Assembly: GCA_031082315.1 (NCBI GenBank) | Contig: JAVHLC010000003.1 | Location: 124,001 to 188,000, forward strand | Direction: 5' to 3' | DNA from: Thermodesulfobacteriota bacterium | Lineage (GTDB): Bacteria; Desulfobacterota; QYQD01 | Length of the DNA: 64,000 nucleotides | Shown here: positions 43,092 through 52,013 of the stretch, piece by piece | How positions within the stretch are numbered: position 1 is the first letter of the stretch | How the letters are laid out: each line of letters begins with the position of its first letter | Made by a program: the position numbers and the translations under genes | Notes under the pieces: generated by a model | What the model was told of the DNA's origin: nothing | Databases searched by the model: none | What the model saw: only the letters and a program-made list of their open reading frames with translations

Positions 43092-44270
43092 ATGAGCAAA
43101 TACCAGGTAACCAAGACCATCCAGGAAATAAACGCTAAGATCAAGCAGGGCAAAGCGGTAATTCTGACCGCAGAAGAGATGATCCCTCTGGTCAAAAAGA
43201 AGGGGCCGGTGGCCGCGGCTAAAAAGGTGGATGTAGTGACCACCGGAACATTCTCGCCGATGTGCTCTTCTGGCGCCTTCCTCAACTTTGGCCAGAGCGT
43301 TCCCACTATAAAAGCCTCCAGGGTCTGGCTGAATAGCGTCCCGGCCTATGGCGGCCTGGCGGCGGTAGATATCTATATCGGGGCTACAGAGCCGGCCGAA
43401 GACGATCCCTTAAATAAGGTCTATCCGGGTGAATTCAGGTATGGAGGCGGCCATGTAATCCAGGACTTGGTAGCCGGCCGGAAAGTACAGTTGCGGGCCC
43501 AGGCCTATGGTACAGATTGCTATCCCTCCAGGAAGCTGGAAAAAGAGGTTACGCTTCGCGACTTACCAAATGCCATTCTCGTCAGTCCGCGAAACTGTTA
43601 TCAGAACTATAATTGCGCCGTTAACCTATCCGATCGGACTATCTATACCTATATGGGCACTCTTCGGCCACGGGCCGGGAATGCCAATTACGCCACGGCC
43701 GGCCAGTTAAGTCCGCTAATGAACGACCCGTATTATAAGACTATCGGCCTGGGGACCAGGATATTTATAGGCGGCGCACAGGGTTACATCATTGGCCCGG
43801 GGACTCAGCATAACCCGGATGTGCCCCGCACGCCGGGCGGTGTTCCCAAAAAGGCCGCGGGAACGCTTATGGTCATGGGCGACTTAAAGGAGATGAACCC
43901 GCGCTGGCTGGTCGGGGTCAGCATACAGGGTTATGGCTGCTCCTTAGCCGTAGGCATTGGCGTGCCGGTTCCCATACTAAACGAAGAGATAGCAAATTAT
44001 ACCGGCGTTTCGGATGAGGAAATTTTTACTCAAGTTGTCGATTATGGATATGACTACCCAAACGGCATTTCAAAGACCTATGGTGAGGTCAGTTATGCCC
44101 AGCTTAAAAGCGGCTCGATTGTTGTAAACGGAAAGGAAGTGCCTGCCGCCCCGTTGTCGAGTTATCCACGGGCCAGGGAGATTGCCGAGACACTCAAGCG
44201 CTGGATAGAAGAAGGAAAATTTTTACTTGGAGAGCCGCAAAACCCCATCCCCGGTGTGCATGGAAAATAA
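43092..44270 (+). CDS. DUF39 homocysteine-biosynthesis protein
   Basis: A 392-aa protein: VTKTIQEINAKIKQGKAVILTAEEM at the start, DVVTTGTFSPMCSSGAFLNFG (about 49-69) with the conserved Cys, GGGHVIQDLVAG (about 117) and GGAQGYIIGPGTQHNP (about 229). This is the DUF39 family, shown in methanogens (MA1821 type) to build homocysteine from aspartate semialdehyde and sulfide. Here it lacks the CBS tail of the archaeal form. It would replace the usual Met pathway entry in a sulfide-rich anaerobe (inference). Confidence 0.88.
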   Translation: MSKYQVTKTIQEINAKIKQGKAVILTAEEMIPLVKKKGPVAAAKKVDVVTTGTFSPMCSSGAFLNFGQSVPTIKASRVWLNSVPAYGGLAAVDIYIGATEPAEDDPLNKVYPGEFRYGGGHVIQDLVAGRKVQLRAQAYGTDCYPSRKLEKEVTLRDLPNAILVSPRNCYQNYNCAVNLSDRTIYTYMGTLRPRAGNANYATAGQLSPLMNDPYYKTIGLGTRIFIGGAQGYIIGPGTQHNPDVPRTPGGVPKKAAGTLMVMGDLKEMNPRWLVGVSIQGYGCSLAVGIGVPVPILNEEIANYTGVSDEEIFTQVVDYGYDYPNGISKTYGEVSYAQLKSGSIVVNGKEVPAAPLSSYPRAREIAETLKRWIEEGKFLLGEPQNPIPGVHGK

Positions 44271-45054
44271 GCTCAGATGCCTGCGGGATATATTGAGTAA
44301 AATGGGGAGGGTGGCTATTGCCCTTTCCGGGGGTATCGACAGCGCCTTTCTGCTCCGGGTGGCGGCCGAAGTAATCCCCGGCCGGATACTGGCCTTGACG
44401 TCCGTATCCATATTCCTGCCCGAAGATGACCTGGAAGATGCCAAAAAGATCGCCCGGCAGACCCAAACGGCGCAGCACCTTATCGACTTTGATCCCCTTG
44501 AAATCCCCTGCTTTGCCGAAAACCCGTCGGAACGGTGTTACTACTGCAAAAAGGCGCTTTGCCGCCTGTTTTTGAACCACGCCGGAGACCAAGGTATAAC
44601 CAGCCTTATAGACGGAACCAACGCCGATGACTTACAGGACTCCCGGCCCGGTCTGAAGGCCGCGGCTGAACTCTCTGTACGCAGCCCGTTAAGTGAGGCT
44701 GATCTCACCAAGGCCGAGATACGGGCGTTAAGCCAACAACTGGGCATACCCTTTTGGGATAAGCCCTCCTCACCCTGCCTGGCCACGCGCTTTCCCTATG
44801 GCCAGCCGATTGTGGCTGAGGCCGTGGAGCGCGTAAAAAGGGCCGAAGCGTACCTGAAAAACCTGGGTTATAATCCGGTTCGGGTGCGGTCTTATGGGGA
44901 CACGGCGCGTATTGAGACCGAAGCCGGGCAGGTCGGACTCTTTATGGAACAGGATCGCGCCGAGCACATTACGGAGCGCCTGCAGGAGTTGGGATTTACC
45001 TATGTCACGCTGGATATGGAAGGATATAAGTCAAAGAGTCCTTGCAAATCCTGA
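44260..45054 (+). CDS. larE: LarE-type ATP-dependent sacrificial sulfur transferase
   Basis: ATG 44,260 overlaps the DUF39 stop and gives 264 aa; the TTG further upstream is a shadow. SGGIDS (23-28) is the PP-loop, NPSERCYYCKKALC (88-101) the paired cysteines and SSPCLATRFPYG holds C173, corresponding to the sacrificial Cys of lactobacillar LarE. LarE builds the nickel-pincer cofactor of LarA, but larA, larB and larC are absent here, and many orphan members act in other sulfur-transfer reactions. Its location next to DUF39 suggests a sulfur role. Confidence 0.85.
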   Translation: MENKLRCLRDILSKMGRVAIALSGGIDSAFLLRVAAEVIPGRILALTSVSIFLPEDDLEDAKKIARQTQTAQHLIDFDPLEIPCFAENPSERCYYCKKALCRLFLNHAGDQGITSLIDGTNADDLQDSRPGLKAAAELSVRSPLSEADLTKAEIRALSQQLGIPFWDKPSSPCLATRFPYGQPIVAEAVERVKRAEAYLKNLGYNPVRVRSYGDTARIETEAGQVGLFMEQDRAEHITERLQELGFTYVTLDMEGYKSKSPCKS

Positions 45055-45070
45055 GACAACGTAGTATAAA
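45042..45070 (+). promoter_or_regulatory. tRNA-Pro promoter within the 3' end of larE
   Basis: TTGCAA (45,042-45,047), 17 bp, TATAAA (45,065-45,070), ending 10 bp before the tRNA. The -35 box overlaps the last larE codons. Confidence 0.6.
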
Positions 45071-45080
45071 ATAACGGTGT

Positions 45081-45157
45081 CGGGACGTGGCTCAGCCTGG
45101 TAGAGCACAGCGTTCGGGACGCTGGGGTCGGAGGTTCAAATCCTCTCGTCCCGACCA
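45081..45157 (+). tRNA. tRNA-Pro (CGG)
   Basis: Full cloverleaf: acceptor CGGGACG/CGTCCCG, D arm GCTC-AGCCTGGTA-GAGC, anticodon arm CAGCG-TTCGGGA-CGCTG with anticodon CGG, T arm GAGG-TTCAAAT-CCTC and an encoded CCA end. 77 nt. It reads the CCG codon. The insertion island starts behind it. Confidence 0.95.
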
Positions 45158-45167
45158 TAAAATGAAA

Positions 45168-45205
45168 AAAAGAGGGGTTGGAACCGATTCCAGCCCCTCT
45201 TTTTT
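45168..45205 (+). terminator. Rho-independent terminator of tRNA-Pro
   Basis: AGAGGGGTTGGAA (45,171-45,183) pairs with TTCCAGCCCCTCT (45,188-45,200), one G-U pair, CCGA loop, followed by TTTTT. Confidence 0.85.
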
Positions 45206-45250
45206 GTGCCTTATTAACCTGCCAATCACTCACAAAGATTAAACTCTAAC

Positions 45251-45305
45251 ACGTCCCTGTCATTGCGAGGAGTCCGCCTAGGCGGACGACGTGGCAATCT
45301 CATTC
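45251..45305. repeat. Dispersed palindromic repeat with GTCCGCCTAGGCGGAC core
   Basis: ACGTCCCTGTCATTGCGAGG opens and GACGTGGCAATCTCATTCC closes a repeat of a type common in bacterial genomes; the centre GTCCGCCTAGGCGGAC (45,272-45,287) is a perfect palindrome. Confidence 0.6.
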
Positions 45306-45453
45306 CTATCTTTCTAATATTTAAACACATTTTATCTTATTGTCTTATACGGCAAATTCTTATATGATTACCCCAAAATGCAGATCTCGACGAAAAAATT
45401 CGAGTCGATATAATTTATAATGTTAAACATAAATGTCCCATTTGGGAGGTTAC

Positions 45454-46272
45454 ATGCCAAGAGTCGTTCCAAGCCAGGTTGTGGAAGTAATAGATCAAGT
45501 CTTTCCTGCTGTAAGAGATCAAAAAGATTCTCAGCAAGGTCGTTTTTCGGTTGATAGAACATATCAAAATGAAGTGGCAGCGATAGTTGAACTTGTATAT
45601 CAGATTCCTGCAGAGCTATTAATACTTGACCCGAAAGATTACACAGCGCTCCAACTGGCTGTCACTGCCCTAAAGAACACCATATCTACATGGAAGCTTC
45701 GTGATTATGGCTTGGATCACATACACGGTCATGGGAACCTCAATCCTGTTACCATAATCAGAAATGCTCTTTCAAAATGTCCTGATGAAGGTGTATCAAA
45801 ATCAACATCTGATCTAACCTTCATATCTATTCAAGAGTTGAGAGATAGTCTTCGAATTGATATTAGCTCAGCTAATCAAGCAGTTCAAAATGGTGAATGG
45901 AAAGCCGCGACAGTACTTGCTGGAGCAACAATTGAGGCCGTTTTGCTTTACGTGCTGCATTCGGTGCAAGATGCCGATCCATCCAAAATATCGACATCTA
46001 TAAACGCCCTTGTTTCAAATGGTACATTTAGTAAGTCCCCCGGAAATAATCTTGATAAATGGTCGCTCCATTCATTAACAGAAGTCGCTGCCGATCTCAG
46101 CTTGATTAAAGAGGAAACTGCAACCCAGATAAGGATAGCACGTGACTTTAGAAATTTAATTCATCCCGGAGTTTCTGTACGAAAAAACATATTTTGCAAT
46201 AGAGGAACTGCACTTTCTGCATTAGCAGGACTGGAACATACTATAAATGATCTGAGTGCAAATTCACCCTAA
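45454..46272 (+). CDS. HEPN/DUF4145-like protein in an integron-type cassette
   Basis: ATG 45,454 (MPRVVPSQVVEVIDQVF) is 5 bp after GGGAGGT; the upstream ATG lacks such a site. The 272-aa protein has a helical C-terminal domain with AATVLAGATIEAVLLYVL (151-168) and IARDFRNLIHPG, giving R230-x6-H237, the HEPN catalytic spacing, similar to DUF4145-like proteins. HEPN proteins are often RNases or binding modules in defence and toxin systems, but activity here is an inference. The N-terminal half is unrecognised. An attC-like site follows 16 bp after the stop. Confidence 0.55.
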   Translation: MPRVVPSQVVEVIDQVFPAVRDQKDSQQGRFSVDRTYQNEVAAIVELVYQIPAELLILDPKDYTALQLAVTALKNTISTWKLRDYGLDHIHGHGNLNPVTIIRNALSKCPDEGVSKSTSDLTFISIQELRDSLRIDISSANQAVQNGEWKAATVLAGATIEAVLLYVLHSVQDADPSKISTSINALVSNGTFSKSPGNNLDKWSLHSLTEVAADLSLIKEETATQIRIARDFRNLIHPGVSVRKNIFCNRGTALSALAGLEHTINDLSANSP

Positions 46273-46288
46273 CTTGAATTGAACCAAT

Positions 46289-46357
46289 GTGTAACATCGG
46301 GTTTGATGAGGATGCGCGAAAAAAGCGCTCGCGCACCTATCAACCCGAGCGTTAGCC
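46289..46357 (+). other. attC-like recombination site 1
   Basis: Core-like ends GTGTAAC (46,289-46,295) and GTTAGCC (46,351-46,357) border arms TAACATCGGGTTTGATGAGG and ATCAACCCGAGCGTTA that pair over more than 20 positions, with three unpaired bases on one arm (T, G, A) as in the extrahelical bases of integron attC hairpins. The 69-nt length is typical. Both core boxes have one deviation from the consensus RYYYAAC/GTTRRRY. Confidence 0.65.
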
Positions 46358-46377
46358 GCAAACGAAAGTAAATCACA

Positions 46378-47355
46378 ATGAGGGACACAATCAAGCCGAT
46401 ATCCCTAAATCAGTTTAAGGCTATGGTGCACAGCCCGGTCTTGCATCCAATAGAAGGAGATAACCGATTCTATAATCTCGCATCTGGATTCTGGGTCTAC
46501 GACGAACTACTATCTGATTTGCGGCGAACAGGTTGGATTAGGTTCGCTCCTGGTTTTAAAGCTGGGCTCTACGGGCATCCACATAGTGACTTGTGCATCA
46601 AGATGCTTGGGATGGGCGTAGGAGACGATCCCTTGTATTTCTGCGAGCGCGGTTACTACCTAACTCATGAACGGGCCATGCTGGAAGATTTTAGGGCTCA
46701 AGGTTTCGACTTTGTTCCCCAACCCCTTTCGCACGAGGAATCGATACGATTTTTGGTCGACCGATGTAAGGTTAGCCCACTGCAGGCGGAAATGCGTGTT
46801 CTCAGAGACGACGTTCTGATTATGGAATTTATCTCTGGTGTTCCCTTCGCAACCCAGACCGGCTGCTTCTTGAACTACGACATTAACATAGTGGCGTTCG
46901 AGAACGACGTTCTGAAAGCAATGTTGGCGGCTATGCATGAGCTAAGGAGTGAATTGGAAAAGGCAAATAGCCAACAACTTCTCCATAACGATCCGATGCC
47001 GCCAAACATCATTTTTACGATCGGCAAGGACGATGATATTCGTGCTCGACTTGTAGATTTCGAGCTTGCACAGAACCTAAAGAAGCCTTCGCCGGAGTAC
47101 GTTAGCAACAGCATTACCGAGCTCTACTTGGAACGCGATGTTCCGAGAAATCTTAACACAAACAAGTATAAGAAAAATTTGGATCAACATTTGATGCATG
47201 AATCAATTAGCATGGCCGAAGAAATCGTGAAAGCTGGCCCACAGATAAGGGCACTGGCAGACGCACTCGATACCGTTTCCATTAGCATTCCTTTCCTCGG
47301 AGGAATAAGCATTAATCTGGGTCGAGCTTACAGGTTCTTAAAGGGCAAGGGCTAA
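46378..47355 (+). CDS. Protein-kinase/APH-fold protein in an attC-bounded cassette
   Basis: A 325-aa protein with the residues of a kinase fold: K75 in CIKML, E98 in THERAML (helix C), hinge LIMEFISG (147-154), catalytic loop H203-N-D205-x4-N210 in LLHNDPMPPNI, and D227 in LVDFELA replacing DFG. This pattern resembles aminoglycoside phosphotransferase and atypical kinases. Residues 290-325 end in a hydrophobic patch. It starts 20 bp after attC-like site 1 and its TAA is inside attC-like site 2, exactly as in mobile gene cassettes. Substrate unknown. Confidence 0.65.
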   Translation: MRDTIKPISLNQFKAMVHSPVLHPIEGDNRFYNLASGFWVYDELLSDLRRTGWIRFAPGFKAGLYGHPHSDLCIKMLGMGVGDDPLYFCERGYYLTHERAMLEDFRAQGFDFVPQPLSHEESIRFLVDRCKVSPLQAEMRVLRDDVLIMEFISGVPFATQTGCFLNYDINIVAFENDVLKAMLAAMHELRSELEKANSQQLLHNDPMPPNIIFTIGKDDDIRARLVDFELAQNLKKPSPEYVSNSITELYLERDVPRNLNTNKYKKNLDQHLMHESISMAEEIVKAGPQIRALADALDTVSISIPFLGGISINLGRAYRFLKGKG

Positions 47356-47422
47356 CAAACGCTTGCAGGAGGATTGGCCTTCCGCTCCGCTCCAGGCCAA
47401 CCGCTGGAGCGTATCGTTGAAT
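47350..47422 (+). other. attC-like recombination site 2
   Basis: GGCTAAC (47,350-47,356) and GTTGAAT (47,416-47,422; a full match to GTTRRRY) flank arms TAACAAACGCTTGCAGGAGG and CCGCTGGAGCGTATCGTTG that pair with unpaired T, G and A bases on the left arm in the same positions as in site 1. The loop-proximal stem is TTGGCCT/AGGCCAA. Length 73 nt. Confidence 0.7.
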
Positions 47423-47601
47423 CTGTAGAAAAAGTCCGTTGAGAACTTCAAAGATGAGTCCTGAAGAAAATCGGCTTCACAGAATGCCCCGGGATCGACG
47501 ATCTCCCTATCGGTAGGGGTTTTGCACCCCCTAATTTCACCCCTCAAACAATTCCGAGGGGTTTTTCTATAGACTCGTTATGCTTGCGATAGGAATGCCG
47601 G

Positions 47602-47630
47602 TTGACATATTACGTATCGCGTAATATATT
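47602..47630 (+). promoter_or_regulatory. higBA promoter with palindromic operator
   Basis: TTGACA (47,602-47,607), 17 bp, TATATT (47,625-47,630). The operator ATATTACG-N5-CGTAATAT (47,607-47,627) spans the whole spacer, the expected HigA site. The toxin GTG at 47,637 falls where transcription should begin, so the transcript seems leaderless. Confidence 0.75.
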
Positions 47631-47636
47631 TCAGAT

Positions 47637-47915
47637 GTGATTAAAGCATTTGCCTGCCGAGATACTGAAAAACTATTTAATGATCAACGGGTACGCCGTT
47701 TCCAAGCCTTTGAAAGGCAGGCAAGAAAACGGCTCCTGGTTTTACATGCTGCTCCCAGCATAGAGGCGTTGATGCTTAACCCAGGAAATAAATTTCACGC
47801 TCTTTCCGGGAGTCGAAAAGGTCAATATGCTATCAGTATCAATAAGCAGTGGCGCGTATGTTTCGAATGGCAGGACGGCAATGCGTACCATGTTGAAATT
47901 ACTGATTATCACTGA
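47637..47915 (+). CDS. higB: HigB-type (RelE superfamily) mRNA interferase toxin
   Basis: A 92-aa toxin from GTG: IKAFACRDTEKLFNDQRVRRF (2-22), GNKFHALSGSRKGQYAISINKQWRVCFEW (50-78) and the C-terminal HVEITDYH, all standard in HigB/GraT. These cleave mRNA on the ribosome. As usual for higBA, the toxin precedes the antitoxin. There is no Shine-Dalgarno before the start. Confidence 0.92.
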   Translation: MIKAFACRDTEKLFNDQRVRRFQAFERQARKRLLVLHAAPSIEALMLNPGNKFHALSGSRKGQYAISINKQWRVCFEWQDGNAYHVEITDYH

Positions 47916-47924
47916 GGTGTTCCT

Positions 47925-48254
47925 ATGAGAAAAAACAATATTCTAGAGCCAATAAATCCAGGTGAGATTCTCCGCGAGGATTTTCTAGAGCCCTTGGGTA
48001 TTAGCATAAACCAGCTTTCGCGTGATCTTTCGGTCCCCCCCAATAGGATAAGTGAAATTGTGAATGGAAAAAGGGCCATCACAGCTGACACAGCGTTGAG
48101 ACTACAGCGGTATTTTGGGGTTGAAGCTCAGTTTTGGCTAAATCTGCAAACCGAATATGATTTGAGAATGATGAAGCGTAAAATTTGGGCCGATATTGAA
48201 CAGAGGATTATCCCTGCTAAACATATTGGCGAAAGCATAGAACAAGGGGCCTGA
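47925..48254 (+). CDS. higA: HigA-type XRE antitoxin
   Basis: A 109-aa helix-turn-helix protein. INPGEILREDFLEPLGISINQLSRDLSVPPNRISEIVNGKRAITADTALRLQRYFG carries the HTH; AQFWLNLQTEYDLRM is the HigA-type C-terminal segment. It represses the promoter at 47,602-47,630 and neutralises HigB. Separated from higB by 9 bp. Confidence 0.92.
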   Translation: MRKNNILEPINPGEILREDFLEPLGISINQLSRDLSVPPNRISEIVNGKRAITADTALRLQRYFGVEAQFWLNLQTEYDLRMMKRKIWADIEQRIIPAKHIGESIEQGA

Positions 48255-48400
48255 GCATAACAACGTAATTGAGGCGGATGTAAAGGAGCGCGGGGCTTTC
48301 GCTTTTGCGTATCTTCGCTGTTTCCTTGGCTATTTCAGGATGCCGTTGAGATTTTTGGTCTTGCGGAAATAAGAAAAATGGTGGAGAATAGCCTCGGCGT

Positions 48401-48422
48401 CGTTCGGGACGCGGAGATCGGA
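48401..48422 (+). other. Partial duplicate of the tRNA-Pro anticodon arm (candidate att site)
   Basis: CGTTCGGGACGC followed by GG-G-TCGGA matches 45,111-45,132 of tRNA-Pro at 19 of 22 positions in the same register. The two copies bracket the HEPN, cassette and higBA region. It may mark the right end of an element that integrated at the tRNA, but no integrase is present and it also overlaps the leader of the next gene. Confidence 0.35.
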
Positions 48423-48424
48423 AT

Positions 48425-49246
48425 ATGAAGATATACTTAGCCAGAATAACCTATTTACTATTTGCATTTGTGTTCCTGTGCCCAGGCTTGGCCCTGGCCT
48501 GGGGGCCGGCCATGCATCTTTATCTTGGTAACACATTGTTATCCGGGGCGGCCATCCTTCTGCCATCCGTGTGCTCCTTGCTGAAGAGGTTTTCTCAGCA
48601 GTTTCTCTATGGATCAATAAGCGCTGATTTTTTCGTAGGAAAAGGCTATAGAGCCAATGGCGGAAAATACCACAACTGGGAAACCGGTATGCTCATCCGG
48701 GATGGGGCAGAGACAGATGAGGAGCGCGCCTTTGCGGCCGGATTTTTTGCCCACTTAGCTGCCGACACCGTGGCGCACGGGTATTTCATCCCCCATCTCG
48801 CGGGATGCACTCCCTTGCCGACCAGAGTAAACCATCTTTACTGGGAATGGTTGGCTGACTGCTCTATTAGTTGCCGGAAATATAATTTATTTATTAAATC
48901 TGCGTGCCAATACCGGAGAAAAGGGCAGTCTGCCTTTACTAAGATGGATGATTATCTTTGCAGTGTCCTGGACCTGGACAGGGGCCTATATCTTTCCCGA
49001 AAATCTTTGTACCTTTATCCGATCCGGCTTATGACTAAGTCATCACCTTTAAACACCCTGTCCGGAAGACATAAGGCGCTGCTTGATGATACAGTTCCGT
49101 CCTATGCGTTGAGTTCGTTAAAGGTCATGGCCGATGTACTCACCTGCCATGAGGATTCTCCGGTTCTCTCCATGTCCCCGAATTGTAAGCATTCAACAGG
49201 AAGTTATCTGCCTAAGGGCCGTAAAAATAGTGTTCAAGTTAGCTGA
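48425..49246 (+). CDS. Zinc-dependent phospholipase C-like protein
   Basis: A 273-aa secreted protein. Signal peptide YLLFAFVFLCPGLALA; then WGPAMHLYLGNTLL, SISADFFVGKGY, KYHNWETGM and FAAGFFAHLAADTVAHGYFIPH, giving the series of His and Asp ligands (W1-like, H14, D, H, H-x3-D) of PF00882. Such proteins in anaerobes are poorly studied; the activity is inferred. Its 3' end overlaps queA by 17 bp. Confidence 0.8.
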   Translation: MKIYLARITYLLFAFVFLCPGLALAWGPAMHLYLGNTLLSGAAILLPSVCSLLKRFSQQFLYGSISADFFVGKGYRANGGKYHNWETGMLIRDGAETDEERAFAAGFFAHLAADTVAHGYFIPHLAGCTPLPTRVNHLYWEWLADCSISCRKYNLFIKSACQYRRKGQSAFTKMDDYLCSVLDLDRGLYLSRKSLYLYPIRLMTKSSPLNTLSGRHKALLDDTVPSYALSSLKVMADVLTCHEDSPVLSMSPNCKHSTGSYLPKGRKNSVQVS

Positions 49247-50285
49247 TTATGATTATGAGCTTCCTGAATCCCTCATTGCCCAGCATCCAGCGCCACAAAG
49301 AGATGCCTCACGGCTTCTGGTCCTTGATCGCCTAAATAACCGGATAGAGCATCGCCTTTTTCGGGATATTGCATCTTACCTTAAGGAGGGAGACCTCCTG
49401 GTAATCAATGATACCAAGGTCTTCCCGGCCCGCCTGCAGGGAAGGGCCACAAACGATAAGACAGTCGAGATACTCCTTCTAAGCCCTCCGCAACCGGAAA
49501 ATGGGTGTCCCGGCCAGGCCAAGGTAATGTGCCTGGCAAAGAAGAGCAAGACACTCAGGCCCGGCCATGAGATCCATTTTGGCAAATCTTTACATGGTGT
49601 GGTATTAGAATCGGCCGGGGCCGGTCAGATCAGGATGGCCCTTTTCTGGGAAGGGAATATCGGGGATATCCTGGCAGAACTCGGTAGAACGCCTCTTCCG
49701 CCCTACATTAAGAGGGATGGCCATCCCTCCCCGGAGGACGTCCGGCGTTATCAGACTATATTCGCCCGGAAGACAGGAGCTGTGGCTGCCCCTACGGCCG
49801 GCCTTCATTTTACGGAGAAGGTACTGGGGGAAATAAAGGAAAGGGGTGTCAACATAACCGCTATAACCCTGCACGTCGGCTATGGCACCTTCGCGCCGGT
49901 GCGGGTAAGCAATATCCGCCAACATAAGATGCATGCCGAATATTATGAGATCAGTGATGAATCAGCCCGCATTATTCATGAGACCAGGGCCGGGGGGAAT
50001 TCTGTGGTGGCCGTCGGTACGACCACTACCAGGGCGCTGGAATCGGCCTCGGATGAGAACGGCCGGATACAAAACCCTCAGGGTCTAACCGATATTTTTA
50101 TCTATCCCGGATACAAATTTAAGGCCATAGACCATCTCCTTACCAATTTCCATTTACCCCGCTCCACCTTACTCATGCTTGTGTCCGCCCTGGCCGGCCG
50201 TGAAAAAATATTGCGTGCTTACCAGGAAGCTGTTAAAAAGCAATATCGTTTCTTTAGTTATGGCGATGCCATGTTGATATTTTAG
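49230..50285 (+). CDS. queA: S-adenosylmethionine:tRNA ribosyltransferase-isomerase
   Basis: The start GTG 49,230 (FKLADYDYELPESLIAQHP) is normal for QueA; the longer frame overlaps the phospholipase gene. 351 aa. NDTKVFPARLQG (about 64), GAVAAPTAGLHFT (about 180), HVGYGTFAPVR (about 216), TTTTRALES and NFHLPRSTLLMLVSAL are all diagnostic. It makes epoxyqueuosine on tRNA, and tgt follows downstream as usual. Confidence 0.95.
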   Translation: MFKLADYDYELPESLIAQHPAPQRDASRLLVLDRLNNRIEHRLFRDIASYLKEGDLLVINDTKVFPARLQGRATNDKTVEILLLSPPQPENGCPGQAKVMCLAKKSKTLRPGHEIHFGKSLHGVVLESAGAGQIRMALFWEGNIGDILAELGRTPLPPYIKRDGHPSPEDVRRYQTIFARKTGAVAAPTAGLHFTEKVLGEIKERGVNITAITLHVGYGTFAPVRVSNIRQHKMHAEYYEISDESARIIHETRAGGNSVVAVGTTTTRALESASDENGRIQNPQGLTDIFIYPGYKFKAIDHLLTNFHLPRSTLLMLVSALAGREKILRAYQEAVKKQYRFFSYGDAMLIF

Positions 50286-50374
50286 GGTTGGGTGATGTGC
50301 TCAATCGGAGGTCAGAAGTCAGAAGAAAGTAGTACAACAAAGATATTCCAGATTCTGATTTCTAAACATAATGA

Positions 50375-51837
<1,463 letters not shown>

Positions 51838-51944
51838 TGTTTAGAGCGCTTAGCTATCAGAATACAGAAGTCAGGAGTCAGAATACTGAAAGCTGATAGC
51901 CGGCCGTTTAAAAACCCTTAAAGCTCTTTTCTATTATACCGATA

Positions 51945-51980
51945 ACTATACGAGACTGAATAAATTCAGTCTCGTATAGT
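51945..51980. terminator. Perfect 16-bp hairpin after the queA-tgt-yajC operon
   Basis: ACTATACGAGACTGAA and its exact complement are separated by TAAA. No T run follows directly, so termination is uncertain; it could also be a binding site or repeat. A repeat fragment with GCTATCAGAATACAGAAGTC lies just upstream (51,850-51,895). Confidence 0.4.
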
Positions 51981-52013
51981 AAATTCTCATATCGAGATTC
52001 TGAGGGGATAGAA

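Noticed and set aside
47423-47600. Third attC site between site 2 and higBA
   Set aside because: No TAAC/GTT pair with complementary arms was found; the short CCGAGGGG and GGGTTTTGCACCCC hairpins do not have the layout.
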